From CAWAND01 sp963807065 (GTDB lineage Bacteria; Chloroflexota; Anaerolineae; Anaerolineales; E44-bin32), in NCBI GenBank assembly GCA_963807065.1, contig CAWDZQ010000003.1, positions 930,001-994,000 of the forward strand: a DNA stretch of 64,000 nucleotides, given 5' to 3'. Under the pieces are notes generated by a model. The model was given only the letters and a program-made list of their open reading frames with translations. It did no database searches and was not told the origin of the DNA. Every line of letters starts with the position of its first letter. Position 1 is the first letter of the stretch. This document shows positions 8,132-17,755 of this stretch, piece by piece. A program made the translations under genes and the position numbers.

Positions 8132-9451
8132 CTAGCGCCGCCTCTGGGCACCCAGCAGGCTGTCGCTGTCCTTACCGAACATATCCGCCGTTAGCTTGTA
8201 TCCAGCGGTCTCCAGGCGTGGACCGAACATGGGCCGGATTCCCGTGGGCTTCATTTCGCCCACGATCATGCCGTCTTCAGACATGGCTGACTCTTCGAAC
8301 TTGAAGATATCGCTCATCACGACCACATCGCCTTCCATGCCGTTGACTTCGGAGATGGCCGTCACCTTGCGTGAGCCATCACGCAGTCGTGTCTGCTGGA
8401 CAATGAGGTCGACCGCCGACGCGATCTGCTGGCGAACTACCTTGAGGGGCAGATTGACGCCAGACACCAGGCACAAGGTTTCGAGCCGGGAGATGGCATC
8501 GCGCGGCGAGTTGGCGTGAACTGTCGTCAGCGAGCCATCATGGCCGGTGTTCATCGCCTGGAGCATGTCCAGGGCCTCGCCGCCGCGCACCTCGCCGACG
8601 ATGATTCGATCCGGGCGCATCCGCAAGGCATTGCGCACCAGTTGCCGAATCGACACTTCACCATCGCCGTCGACATTGGGCGCCTTGGTCTCCAACCGCA
8701 CGATGTTCAGGTGATGCAGTTGAAGTTCGGCTGCGTCTTCGATGGTCACCAGCCTCTCGCCCTCAGGAATGAAAGCCGAGAGGATGTTGAGCAATGTGGT
8801 CTTGCCCGAGCCGGTTCCGCCTGAAACAACAACGTTGAGGCGGGCGGCAACACATGCTTTCAGAAAGTCGGCCATATGCTGGGTTAGGGTGCCCATGGCG
8901 ATCAGGCCATCAATCCGGAAGCGTTCCTTGGCGAATTTGCGGATGGTGAGGCTGGGGCCGTCGATGGCCACCGGAGGGATGACGGCGTTAACGCGTGAGC
9001 CATCCGGCAGTCGGGCGTCAACCGTCGGATTGTCGGGGTCGATTCGCCGGCCCAGAGGCGTGATGATTCGGTCGATCAGGCGGAAGATTTCGTTATCGTC
9101 CGCGAACGTCACCTTAGACAATTCAAGGCGGCCCGCGCGCTCGACAAACACGCGGTCAGGGCCGTTGATCATCACTTCCGATACCTGCTCATCATCCAGC
9201 AAACGCTGAATGGCCCCGAAGCCGAACAGCCCGCTCATCACGTCGTGGATGAGCTGGTCCCGCAGCGCATCCGGCAATCGAACCTCGGCACGCTGGTAGA
9301 CCTCCATCAACCTGGTCTGGACAGCCTCCTCCCCAAGTTGATCTGGGGATGTGCCTTCAAAGGACTCGCTGACCTGAGTTTCCATCCACGCGTGAAGCTT
9401 GGCCAGCTGCTCTGCTGTCGGTCGATAGACCTTGACGTCTTGTTCGGTCAC
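8132..9451 (-). CDS. CpaF/TadA-type secretion ATPase
   Basis: A 439-aa cytoplasmic hexameric ATPase of the type II/IV secretion (GspE/VirB11/CpaF) superfamily, which powers Tad pilus or related machines. Evidence: the N-terminal linker and ISEVMINGPDRVFVER-like segment (here VSEVMINGPDRVF near residue 90), Walker A GGTGSGKTT at 211-219, and the Asp/His-box motif with GEVRGGEALDMLQAMNTGHDG and TTVHANSPRDA. The C-terminus has an extension ending in DSDSLLGAQRRR. No other Tad/pilus genes are in the window, so it is an orphan here. It follows a small gene by 19 bases, forming a two-gene minus-strand unit. Confidence 0.95.
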   Translation of the reverse strand: MTEQDVKVYRPTAEQLAKLHAWMETQVSESFEGTSPDQLGEEAVQTRLMEVYQRAEVRLPDALRDQLIHDVMSGLFGFGAIQRLLDDEQVSEVMINGPDRVFVERAGRLELSKVTFADDNEIFRLIDRIITPLGRRIDPDNPTVDARLPDGSRVNAVIPPVAIDGPSLTIRKFAKERFRIDGLIAMGTLTQHMADFLKACVAARLNVVVSGGTGSGKTTLLNILSAFIPEGERLVTIEDAAELQLHHLNIVRLETKAPNVDGDGEVSIRQLVRNALRMRPDRIIVGEVRGGEALDMLQAMNTGHDGSLTTVHANSPRDAISRLETLCLVSGVNLPLKVVRQQIASAVDLIVQQTRLRDGSRKVTAISEVNGMEGDVVVMSDIFKFEESAMSEDGMIVGEMKPTGIRPMFGPRLETAGYKLTADMFGKDSDSLLGAQRRR

Positions 9452-9470
9452 TTGGAATCAGCTTTCATAT

Positions 9471-9740
9471 TCATGCTTCATCTGGGACGATCCAGAGAAT
9501 GCTTCGCTTGTTGACGGCAATGAATGCGACCGATCGCTTGCCATCGGAATCATTGACCTGCGCATCGGTGACGGCCAAGAACGCCTCTGAAGCGTTGAGC
9601 TCGTCACTCATCCGCCGTTCGGGGTGCACGTGGATGGTGCCTCGGATCATCATCTCCGGCATCCGAATTTCCACCTTGACCGGCGTCTTCCGAATGACGT
9701 CGGTGAAGATCTTGCCTCTGTTTTCTGTTTGGCGTTCCAT
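9471..9740 (-). CDS. Small conserved-looking protein upstream of CpaF ATPase
   Basis: An 89-aa soluble protein starting at ATG 9740 (a longer in-frame start at 9788 is possible). It contains a beta-rich core: KIFTDVIRKTPVKVEIRMP, IRGTIHVHPERRMSDEL, and VAFIAVNKRSILWIVPDE. The pattern resembles small PilZ-like or DUF6812-like proteins found beside secretion ATPases, but I do not recognise the family with certainty. Tight spacing to the ATPase gene suggests co-expression and perhaps a regulatory or assembly role. Confidence 0.7.
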   Translation of the reverse strand: MERQTENRGKIFTDVIRKTPVKVEIRMPEMMIRGTIHVHPERRMSDELNASEAFLAVTDAQVNDSDGKRSVAFIAVNKRSILWIVPDEA

Positions 9741-10216
9741 AGTTATCTTTTGCTGAGCCCCTTTCCGATGGCCAGTTACTCCTATCATAGTCTGGATTAT
9801 CGAGTTGGGGCCTTACACCTGGCTGCCATTACATTTGGCAGTCCCGGCCGGCCATGGAGGCGAGGTCATCGCATTGGGCGGTCAGCGACCCGGAGACTGG
9901 TTCACCGCCGAGAGCTCGGCTCGGCGGGTGAGTGTGGCTTTGCCCTGTACGTGGCATATCAAGATCCGTTGGGATGTCGGGGTGCTCACGCTGCGAGTGT
10001 CTGACCTAAGGGGTCTATCTGGATGACCTGTATTGGTTCAATTCTCTAAACGGGAACTGGCAGTGTTCAGCAACTCTGCCCCTCATTCATGCTACGGGGC
10101 AGTCGGATGGGCTGCTGCCTGGTCCGGCCGATCCCGTTGCCGCCTGTGATAAGATGGGCCGATCTCCCTCCAAGCCGGTGTTCCTATTTTTGGACGGGCC
10201 GCAGATGGGCTAGACC
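9741..10216. other. Divergent intergenic region with weak ORF
   Basis: About 475 bases between the minus-strand CpaF unit and the plus-strand glycosyltransferase. A plus-strand frame (TTG 9805 to TGA 10026, 73 codons) has reasonable composition, including LPCTWHIKIRWDVGVLTLRV, but no ribosome binding site and no recognised family. I do not annotate it as a gene. Promoters for both flanking units must lie here. Confidence 0.4.
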
Positions 10217-12139
10217 TTGAATCCTCTGATGGATGCAGACCACAGCCCCACCCAACACACCCATTTGTTCTCGGACCCGAAGGATTTGCCTCTGGCGATT
10301 GTCGCCGCTGTCTTGATGATCGCCATCGGGCTGCGGATCGGCGGCGATTTTGGCGTCTCGATCGACGAACCGCGCCATGTTCGCTATGGTCAAGAGACAC
10401 TCCAGATCTACGCGGGCCAGGGGTCGGTCGATCAGACTTCGGTCGACCCCGGGCAGCACGGTCCGTTCTACTCTCTCGTTGCTTACGTCGGCGGAAACTG
10501 GGTGGCCGGGCTGCGGCCCGGATGGGGGCTGAACGATGGTGTCCACTTCATGGATTACCTGGCGTTCGTGGTCGCCACGATGTGTTTGTGGATCCTCGGC
10601 CGCCGCTTTTTCGGGCAGCCAACAGCCTGGGTCCTGGCCGGCGCGTTCTTCACCCAGCCCGTCCTTTTCGGACATGCGTTCATTAACCCCAAGGACATTC
10701 CTTTTCTGGCTTTCACACTGGCCGGATTGACCTTAGGAATTCTGGCCCTTCCCAGCCCGGCCTCAGCATCGGATGCCGCGCAGCCCGTCAGTTGGCGCAT
10801 CGAGGGCGCTCGGCGGCGAGTCCTTGTTGGCGGCACGGTACTTGCCCTGGCCATGTGTGCAGCCCTCCTGTTGTGGGGAGGTTGGCTTGCCTTAGCCCAT
10901 AGTGTCCTTGAATCCGCCTATAGGGGGTCGGGCCCCGCCCCAATCACAGCCGCTTTCCAGCTGCTGGCCCGCAACGCAGCCAGCGCATCGCTCGATGAGT
11001 ATCTCGCCCGTCTCGACACCTGGTTCGATGTCATCCGCCTGGGCACAGCGGCGGCATTGCTATTCGGGGTCCTGTTGGCTTGGGCAGTCTCGATCGACGG
11101 ATTTGCCGTGAGAGCCGGCGGCCAGCCGCAGAGATTGGCACTGGCGGCCGCCGCAGGTATCGCCATCGGGCTGGCGACCGCCATCCGGGCGATCGCTCCG
11201 ATCGTCATTTTGCCACTGGCCCTGTTGTATGCCCTGGAACTACGCCGAAGCGCATGGGTCACGGCTCTGATTCTGGGCCTGGGGGCGGTCGTGGCCGCTG
11301 TCGCCGCCTGGCCGTATCTTTGGCAAAGCCCGATCCGGCACTTCCTCGACGCCCTGGCGGTGTTGAGCCACTTTCCCTGGACGGGAGACATCCTGTTCAA
11401 CGGCCAACTGCTGGACCAGGGTCAGCAGCCCTGGTCTTATGTCCCGGAATTGATCGGCCTGCAGACGACATTGCCGATCCTTGCCCTGGCTCTTCTGGGT
11501 CTGGTGTCCCTCGGGCGGTCCGATGCTCCCCTCCGCTCCCGGCTTGAGATAAGCGCGGTCTGCACCACCTTAGCGCTGCCCGTGCTGGCCAGCCTGCGGC
11601 CGGGGGCGATCGTCTACAACAACTATCGACAGTTCCTGTTCACCCTTCCCGCCCTGTTCCTGCTTTCGGGTCTTGGGCTACAGGCCATATTCTCACGCCT
11701 TCGTGGGCGCCTCGCCCGAGCGGCGCTGGCCCTGCTGGTCGTCCTGCCGGGAGTTGTTGGCCTCGTCCGGCTTCACCCATTTGAGTACATCTATTACAAC
11801 GCGCTCGCCGGGGCAGGCGCTACCACGCGTTTCGACTCGGACTACTGGTGCACATCCTATCGGGAAGCCATGGCGTGGGTGAACGACAATGCCCCGCCCA
11901 ACGCCACCGTCGCCGTGGGCAGTGCGGGGTACACCGAGCAGGTGTCTCCCTTCGCCAGAAACGATCTGAAGATTGTCAGGCTCGGTTCGGACGGCGGGTC
12001 GTCGGGTGCGTCCTTGGCGATCGTATGCGATGGCCATTCGGACCGCTTGAGGCTGCTTCCCGTTTCCCCGGTCTTGATGACCGTCAGCCGAGCCGGGGCG
12101 ATCCTTGCGCAGGTCAAAGATCTGGGGGGAAACCGCTGA
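10217..12139 (+). CDS. GT39-like polytopic glycosyltransferase (paralog 1)
   Basis: A ~640-aa GT-C-fold membrane glycosyltransferase that would transfer sugars from polyprenyl-phosphate donors to an extracytoplasmic acceptor. The N-terminal first membrane segment is followed by SIDEPRHVRYGQETLQIY, carrying the D-E pair typical of GT-C first loops, and HAFINPKDIPFLAF. About ten to twelve hydrophobic segments follow, then a C-terminal exported part with DYWCTSYREAMAWV. The start is TTG 10217 or ATG 10229; neither has a strong ribosome binding site. It is a clear paralog of the protein at 14248-16185. The acceptor is unknown. Confidence 0.88.
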   Translation: MNPLMDADHSPTQHTHLFSDPKDLPLAIVAAVLMIAIGLRIGGDFGVSIDEPRHVRYGQETLQIYAGQGSVDQTSVDPGQHGPFYSLVAYVGGNWVAGLRPGWGLNDGVHFMDYLAFVVATMCLWILGRRFFGQPTAWVLAGAFFTQPVLFGHAFINPKDIPFLAFTLAGLTLGILALPSPASASDAAQPVSWRIEGARRRVLVGGTVLALAMCAALLLWGGWLALAHSVLESAYRGSGPAPITAAFQLLARNAASASLDEYLARLDTWFDVIRLGTAAALLFGVLLAWAVSIDGFAVRAGGQPQRLALAAAAGIAIGLATAIRAIAPIVILPLALLYALELRRSAWVTALILGLGAVVAAVAAWPYLWQSPIRHFLDALAVLSHFPWTGDILFNGQLLDQGQQPWSYVPELIGLQTTLPILALALLGLVSLGRSDAPLRSRLEISAVCTTLALPVLASLRPGAIVYNNYRQFLFTLPALFLLSGLGLQAIFSRLRGRLARAALALLVVLPGVVGLVRLHPFEYIYYNALAGAGATTRFDSDYWCTSYREAMAWVNDNAPPNATVAVGSAGYTEQVSPFARNDLKIVRLGSDGGSSGASLAIVCDGHSDRLRLLPVSPVLMTVSRAGAILAQVKDLGGNR

Positions 12140-12504
12140 GCTCCCGCGCCGAACTCAGCTCTGGGTGCCCGCGGCTGTTCTCTTCTTAGCCCCTGCAGAC
12201 TTCCTTCATCAAAGGGGGCCCTCGACTTGGCTGAGCTCAGGCCGCAAGCGAGGGGCGGAAGCCCGCCACCAGCTCCCCCCACAATCGTGTGCGTTGGCTC
12301 CCACCGCATCCTCACCCCTGAGCGCATGAGGAGTTCCCCGTTTGCGTCGTGCCAAGGGCGCAGCTGGTCGCCAAGGCATGCGACCCCGCATCGTGCTCAT
12401 GATGCCCCACGGCATCAAGCGCACGCGCATCTGATCGAACTTCTTGTCTGGATGCGAGGCTCTGGTCGATGGGTGGGTGCCAGCGGCCACCGGCTGTCTT
12501 TCGC
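12140..12504. other. Intergenic, no supported gene
   Basis: About 365 bases between the convergent glycosyltransferase (plus) and the LRR lipoprotein (minus). Transcription terminators for both are expected, but I see no strong hairpin with a T tract. No coding potential stands out on either strand. Confidence 0.45.
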
Positions 12505-13272
12505 TCAACGAGCCCCTATCTTGAACCGGTCGTAGCCGGAGGCCGGAAGATCTTCTAGCGACGACGGGAGCGGGCCCGTGACCTGTGTGCCGTAGAGGCT
12601 GAACAGGCGTAGGTGGGTGAGCGCCCCCCATTCCTGCGGCACCGGGCCTGCCAACGGGTTGTTATCGAGCATCAGCCCTTGGAGCTGGGTGAGCTGCCCA
12701 AAGGATGCAGGCAGTGAGCCGCTGAGCTGGTTGCGCTCAAGACGCAGTTCGAGTAAGCCGGACATCCCTCCCCAGGTCTCGGGGATGGAGCCGCTGAGAA
12801 GGTTGTTGCCCAGGTCGATCTCCGCCAACTCCTGCAGGTCCCCCCACTCGGGGGGCAGTCCGCCGGTCAAGCGATTGTCATGCAGAATCAGCTGCTGCAA
12901 GTGGTGCGCGTTGGCCAGCTCGCGGGGCAGAGAGCCGTCGAGATGGTTGAAGTACCCACTCAATGTGTGCAGTTCTGGCAAATCGCCTAGCTCGGCCGGC
13001 AGTGTCCCGGTCAGTTCGTTGTAGTTGAGAGACAGTGCGGTCACATGGCCGTCGGTGCACACGACCCCATGCCAATCACACACCTGCTCGCTCATCAACC
13101 AACCCCGCTGATCCTTCCACCCCGGGCCGCCGGTGCTGTCGTAGAAGGTGCGCAGAGCGGCGCACTCACTGGTCGGCACGTTCTGCTGGCGGGCGCAAAT
13201 GTCCGCCGGGGCGCCGCAGGCTGTCAGGGAGCCCACCACCAGCCCCAACCCTATCAGGTGACGGATGATCAT
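12505..13272 (-). CDS. Leucine-rich-repeat lipoprotein
   Basis: A 255-aa exported protein starting at ATG 13272 with GGAGGAGAG just upstream. A lipoprotein signal ends in LTAC (lipobox). A plant-type LRR N-terminal cap follows: LRTFYDSTGGPGWKDQRGW with the paired-Cys segment VCDWHGVVC. About seven repeats of the L-x-x-N-x-L-x-G-x-L/I-P type (for example NNLLSGSIPETWG and RNQLSGSLPASFG) come next. These proteins bind other proteins or glycans at the cell surface; no catalytic part is present. The plant-like LRR type is scattered in bacteria, so transfer is possible. It lies between two paralogous glycosyltransferases on the opposite strand. Confidence 0.9.
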   Translation of the reverse strand: MIIRHLIGLGLVVGSLTACGAPADICARQQNVPTSECAALRTFYDSTGGPGWKDQRGWLMSEQVCDWHGVVCTDGHVTALSLNYNELTGTLPAELGDLPELHTLSGYFNHLDGSLPRELANAHHLQQLILHDNRLTGGLPPEWGDLQELAEIDLGNNLLSGSIPETWGGMSGLLELRLERNQLSGSLPASFGQLTQLQGLMLDNNPLAGPVPQEWGALTHLRLFSLYGTQVTGPLPSSLEDLPASGYDRFKIGAR

Positions 13273-14247
13273 GGTACTCTCCTCCCGGAATGTTCCAGGA
13301 ATTCGAAGATTGTACGTCAATTCCGGCGGGGGGATCCATCCTCCTGGCCTGGCCGATACGGCTCACGGGAATCGCGGGTTGACCCAAACCGGACGGGACA
13401 TCCATGAATGCCGGCCTGTCGTCTGTGCTTTCCACACGGAGACGTGCGAATGGGCCCGGATATCAGGACCGGGATGGCATGCGCATTGCGAGTGCTGGCG
13501 AACCGCCTCGCAATGACGTGACCAGCCGCCTAACTCCCACAGCCTTAATCGTTTCACAACCTCCACCGGCCCAGGAGAAGATCACGCGGTGGACGTGGAT
13601 GGATCTCGTCATCCAAGGATTGGGGTTCGCCTTGGTGATCGCCCGGGCACCACGGTGTGCCTGCCGCGCCAAGCAGCGCACCCAAACTGCGACAGATCCC
13701 AGCCTCCTCGGCGGACCTGATCTGGCACGGTACTGGAGCGATGCGCTCTCCGATCTGGCTTCCAAGGCCCTATTCGCCGTGGAAACCATATCTGGTGCGG
13801 GTTTGATGTAGGGTCTCCGGGCAGAGGGGATTACCGCTGTGGAACGCATTGCCCAGGGCTTCGGCGTTTCCTGCCTGGCCCCGGGTCTCGCTTCTGACTT
13901 GTCTCGGCGCCCTTCCCCCTGTTCATGCCGACCCCGGCGTCGAGGGCTCCCAAAGAAGAGGAGCAGCGTGCGGGCTGAAGCGTCATCCGGACGCTCCGGC
14001 GGTCGCATCGGATGGGCAGCCCGAGCCCTGTTTGGCCTTTCTTGCTGGATCTCCCCTTCTCCACCGACCAGGGCGGCGGCCGCACGCGCCCTACTTCCAC
14101 CAGATATGGCCTAGTCGGGGCCGCCGGCCTGGGTGAAGCAACTCCATCCCCCATGTTAGAATGGCCATCCCGCTTCATCCGGCGGGACCTCCAGTGCATC
14201 ACTCCCAGCGGAGGCTGGGCAGCGCAGAATCGGGCGGGCGCCGAGGC
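13273..14247. other. Long intergenic region with REP-like inverted repeat
   Basis: About 975 bases without a gene I can support. Frames such as 13404-13811 (plus) and 13831-14268 (minus) have atypical composition and no recognisable product. The region holds the inverted repeat described separately at 13484-13515. The start of the second glycosyltransferase follows. Confidence 0.45.
13484..13515. repeat. REP-like inverted repeat
   Basis: CATTGCGAG at 13484-13492 is perfectly complementary to CTCGCAATG at 13507-13515, with a 14-base spacer. This CATTGCGAG/CTCGCAATG pair is typical of short palindromic intergenic repeats found in many bacterial genomes. I see one copy only in this window. Confidence 0.6.
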
Positions 14248-16185
14248 ATGTCCGATCATCATTCCCAAGCCAAACTAAGCTCCCCCAAGCAGCAACACCG
14301 GCTGGTCCTGCTGGCCGTGGGGCTGCTCATCGCCTATGGGCTGGCATTTGGCGGGAGCTACGGTGCGTCGATCGATGAGCCCAGCCACGTCAGATACGGC
14401 CGCCAGACCCTGCAGATCTATCTTGGCCAACGCGCCGTCGACGACACCACCATGGACCCCCTCCAACACGGGCCGTTCTATTCCTTCGTCGCCTTTGTCG
14501 CCGGAGGTTGGGTGGAGGCGCTTCGCCCCGGCTGGCAGGCGACCGATGGCCGGCATTTCGTCTACTACCTTTCCTTCATCATGGCCACCGTCTTCATCGG
14601 GTTGCTCGTGCGCCGCTATGCGCGTCCGGGCATCGCCTGGCTCGTGGCTGGTCTGTTCTTCTCTCAACCCCTGCTTCTGGGACACGCTTTCATCAACCCC
14701 AAGGACATCCCCTTCATGGCCTTCTTTTTGGGCAGTTTGACTCTAGGGGTGCTCGCACTGCCCGGGCCCACGCGATCAACAGCCCCCTCGCCGGCTGGAC
14801 GCGCCGCTCAAGAGGCAGACCCGGCCTCGCCCGACCGGCGGCGCGTGGTGCCCTGGCTGGTGGGCGGCAGCCTGCTGGGGATGGGTATCGTGGCCGTTCT
14901 CTGGCTCTGGGCCGGGTTGCTGCCGCTGCTCGATTCGGCTCTGGTGAACGCCTATGCTGGCCAGGCGCCTTGGCTGATCCAGACGATGTTTCACGCTGTG
15001 GCTACCGACGCCTACAAGACGCCGCTGGACCTGTACCGGGCCAAGCTCTTGGCGGGCTTCGCAGCGTTCCGCCTGGGAACGACGCTGGTGGTTGTTCTGG
15101 GTGGATTCATCGCCTGGGGCTGGGCCGCAAGGCGCAAACTGGAGAGGGCTGCGCTGGCGTATGGCGGCTACGCGCTCGCCTCCGGCGCGGGGGTGATGCT
15201 GGGGCTGGATACATCGATTCGAGCCGTCGCCCCTTTGGCGGCCGTCCCGCTGGTCCTGTTGTATCTCCGCTATGCGGGATCCCGGCGACGCGCCGTGGCC
15301 TACATCGTGCTCATATTCGTGACGTCAATCGGCGCTTGTCTTGCCACCTGGCCCTTCTTGTGGCAGGACACGCTTCAGCGCTACCAGCAATCCATACTGA
15401 CCCTGAGCCAGTTCCCGTGGCGGGGCCTGATCCTGTTCAACGGCCAGCTGCTCACGCAGGGCCAGCAGCCCTGGTACTACATCCCTGAGCTGATGCTGCT
15501 TCAGATCACGCTCCCAGTCCTGGCATTGGCTTTGATAGGTTTGGGCACGTTTTGGGGCCGACTTGGCCGCACCCAGGCCCTGGCCGAGGTGGCTGCCCTT
15601 CTCGTCACGTTCGCGTTGCCAGTGGTGGCCAGTCTTAGGCCTGGCACCATCGTCTACAACAACTTCCGCCAGTTCCTGTTCACGGTCCCCGCGTTTTTCC
15701 TCTTGGCCGGGTTGGGGTTGGAACAGATCTTCCGCTGGCTCAGTGCCGAGCGCTGGCGATACGCCGTGGCGGTTATCTGTCTTCTCCCGGGCATCGTGGG
15801 CATTTTTCGGCTGCACCCCTACGAGTACATGTACTACAACGCCCTGGCCGGGTTGGGCGGCGATGTCTACAGTCGCTTCGAATCCGACTACTGGTGTACT
15901 TCCTACCGCCAGGCGTTCACCTGGGTCAACGCCAACGCCCCGAAGGGTGGCGTGGTTGAAGTGGGCGGGTCCGGCGTTATCGGGCAGACCTTCGAGTTTG
16001 CCCGGCCCGATCTGCACTTGTATAGGATGGGGACTGGCGACAGGGCCGATTCCCCGATATTCGTCGTCATCTGCGATGGAAAGGCGGGGCAGCGTGCGGA
16101 GCTCCCGGGCGAGCCGGTCCTGATGCAGGTCGAGGTCGGCGGCGCGATCTTGACGGAAGTCAAGGCGCTCGAGCTGCGGCAATAG
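14248..16185 (+). CDS. GT39-like polytopic glycosyltransferase (paralog 2)
   Basis: A 645-aa GT-C-fold membrane protein closely similar to the product at 10217-12139. Shared segments include SIDEPSHVRYGRQTLQIYLG, HAFINPKDIPFMAF, GQLLTQGQQPWYYIPEL, PGTIVYNNFRQFLF and SDYWCTSYRQAFTWV. The D-E pair in the first outer loop is the expected catalytic/metal site. ATG 14248 (MSDHHSQ) is preferred; an upstream ATG at 14161 would add 29 residues with no likeness to the paralog. The two genes likely arose by duplication and may act in the same exopolysaccharide or protein glycosylation route. The acceptor is unknown. Confidence 0.88.
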   Translation: MSDHHSQAKLSSPKQQHRLVLLAVGLLIAYGLAFGGSYGASIDEPSHVRYGRQTLQIYLGQRAVDDTTMDPLQHGPFYSFVAFVAGGWVEALRPGWQATDGRHFVYYLSFIMATVFIGLLVRRYARPGIAWLVAGLFFSQPLLLGHAFINPKDIPFMAFFLGSLTLGVLALPGPTRSTAPSPAGRAAQEADPASPDRRRVVPWLVGGSLLGMGIVAVLWLWAGLLPLLDSALVNAYAGQAPWLIQTMFHAVATDAYKTPLDLYRAKLLAGFAAFRLGTTLVVVLGGFIAWGWAARRKLERAALAYGGYALASGAGVMLGLDTSIRAVAPLAAVPLVLLYLRYAGSRRRAVAYIVLIFVTSIGACLATWPFLWQDTLQRYQQSILTLSQFPWRGLILFNGQLLTQGQQPWYYIPELMLLQITLPVLALALIGLGTFWGRLGRTQALAEVAALLVTFALPVVASLRPGTIVYNNFRQFLFTVPAFFLLAGLGLEQIFRWLSAERWRYAVAVICLLPGIVGIFRLHPYEYMYYNALAGLGGDVYSRFESDYWCTSYRQAFTWVNANAPKGGVVEVGGSGVIGQTFEFARPDLHLYRMGTGDRADSPIFVVICDGKAGQRAELPGEPVLMQVEVGGAILTEVKALELRQ

Positions 16186-16338
16186 CACCTTTACCGGGAG
16201 GTCACCGGCTGCGAGGCTCCATGGTCGGCTGAGGGCGATGGCCGATCATCACCGTCCGAGGTGTAAGATGGAGACCAGCACGCCTGCTGACGAACTGGCG
16301 CAGGTTGATGCACCCATCGCACGACAAGGAGATTGCGG

Positions 16339-16692
16339 ATGGCCGTCAAGCATGTGCACGAGGTCGAGGCACACAAGATCGATACCGGCTCGGGCGTCAC
16401 CAAGCAAGTCTTGATCCCGGATTCGGAGGGGCCGAATTTCGCCATGCGCCGCTTTGTGATCCAGCCGCAGGGCGGAATGCCCAACCACACCAATCTGGTG
16501 GAACATGAGCAGTACGTCCTCAATGGAAGGGCCCGCATCGGTATCGGCGACGCCGTGTATGAGGTCGAGCGTGGCGACGTAGTATTCATTCCGGCCGAGG
16601 TGCCACACTGGTATGAAAACGTCGGCGATGAGCCCTTCGAGTTTCTGTGCCTGGTGCCGAACAAGCCGGACAAGACCACCCTCTTGGCCTAG
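16339..16692 (+). CDS. Single-domain cupin protein
   Basis: A 117-aa small beta-barrel metal-binding protein. ATG 16339 follows AAGGAG by about ten bases. The two cupin motifs are visible: NHTNLVEHEQYVLNGRARIGIG (His and Glu metal ligands) and VVFIPAEVPHWYENVG with the second His. Members bind Mn, Fe or Zn and act as isomerases, dioxygenases or ligand sensors; which one cannot be told. It is alone on the plus strand between the second glycosyltransferase and a minus-strand membrane protein. Confidence 0.88.
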   Translation: MAVKHVHEVEAHKIDTGSGVTKQVLIPDSEGPNFAMRRFVIQPQGGMPNHTNLVEHEQYVLNGRARIGIGDAVYEVERGDVVFIPAEVPHWYENVGDEPFEFLCLVPNKPDKTTLLA

Positions 16693-16763
16693 GCTGAGGT
16701 GCCAGCGCCGCCAGGCCCCTGAGCAAGGGTCCGCCGCGCCGGGCGAAGGCGTTGCCCCGGCGG

Positions 16764-17654
16764 TCAGCCGCCTGGATGCCTTTCGGCCGCCAGGCGAAGG
16801 AAGGGCTGCCGCAACGGCCCCCCCAACACGCCCACGGCGAACTGATAAATGGCGAACAGCTCTAACGAGAACGGCAGATAGCCGCCATAGCCGAGGACCG
16901 GCATCTCAAAAACGTGCATAAACCCAAGATAAGGGACGTGGTAAACCCATTTGGGGTAAGAGTAGAAGTTCCAGAACTCCCAAAAGAAGCCGCAGATCAG
17001 GATACCGACCCACAGCGCCAGTACCGGCCGCCAATCGCGCCTCTCTACAACTGCCGCCAGGGACCGATGTCCCATCCAGACGTTGATCGGCTCGAGCACA
17101 AAATACGGACCGAGCCAAATGAACGGGAAGAACCAACCCGGCCAGAGCCACAACAGCCCCAACATCGCCCAGCCGACGAGAAAGCATCCCAGCAGCACGG
17201 GGCGCGAACTCGGGATGCGTGGGCCCGGGCCCAATCGTTCTAGCCAAGCGAATGTGCCGGCCAGCTCGGCCGTCCCGAACACGGCCGGGATGACCGTCGA
17301 AAAGCTGATCGACGCCAGGACGGCGAATTGCAGCGGTGTGAAGTACTGCGCCCCCTGGTAGACCCAATTTCCCGTGCGCCCGTTGAGCGCCTCAAACAGC
17401 CACCAGGCCGGCACCGACACCAAGAAAAGACCTGCGTAGCGCCGGCGGCTGCGGGTCAGGAGGGAATTGCCCTTTCGGAGGACCACCATGGCGTCGACGG
17501 TCAGGCAGTACCCAAGCCACAGGGGGAAGAACAGCAGGTGGGTCCGAAGCCCGGGTAGGAACCAATTCAAGGGCCAAAAGAGCGCCACCAGGGCAGCGCC
17601 CACCCATCCGTGGATCGGCCAACGCCTCATCTGGTCTCCGCGTGATCTTTCCAC
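16764..17654 (-). CDS. Polytopic membrane protein of unknown function
   Basis: A ~296-aa protein with about seven to eight hydrophobic segments rich in Trp and aromatic residues (for example LVSVPAWWLFEALNG, FFWEFWNFYSYPKWVYHVPYL, MPVLGYGGYLPFSLELFA). Start is ATG 17654, or ATG 17630 (MRRWPIHG) with GGAGA upstream; the shorter form is more likely. The family is not recognised. A charged loop (GHRSLAAVVERRDWRP) lies before the penultimate segments. No operon partner is evident; the NTF2-like gene ends about 100 bases upstream on the same strand. Confidence 0.75.
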   Translation of the reverse strand: MERSRGDQMRRWPIHGWVGAALVALFWPLNWFLPGLRTHLLFFPLWLGYCLTVDAMVVLRKGNSLLTRSRRRYAGLFLVSVPAWWLFEALNGRTGNWVYQGAQYFTPLQFAVLASISFSTVIPAVFGTAELAGTFAWLERLGPGPRIPSSRPVLLGCFLVGWAMLGLLWLWPGWFFPFIWLGPYFVLEPINVWMGHRSLAAVVERRDWRPVLALWVGILICGFFWEFWNFYSYPKWVYHVPYLGFMHVFEMPVLGYGGYLPFSLELFAIYQFAVGVLGGPLRQPFLRLAAERHPGG

Positions 17655-17755
17655 AGCCGGTTTGTCCTCTAGACCTTGGGTCTATATCGCTCCAATGGGA
17701 AACCTCGCCCATGTTCGCGACCGGCGCCGGGTGTGCTTGGGAACAAGAATGAAAC

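Noticed and set aside
9805..10026. 73-codon frame between divergent genes
   Set aside because: Reads fairly well but lacks a ribosome binding site and any family likeness.
13404..13811. 135-codon plus-strand frame
   Set aside because: No recognised product, no ribosome binding site, and it contains a REP-like inverted repeat.
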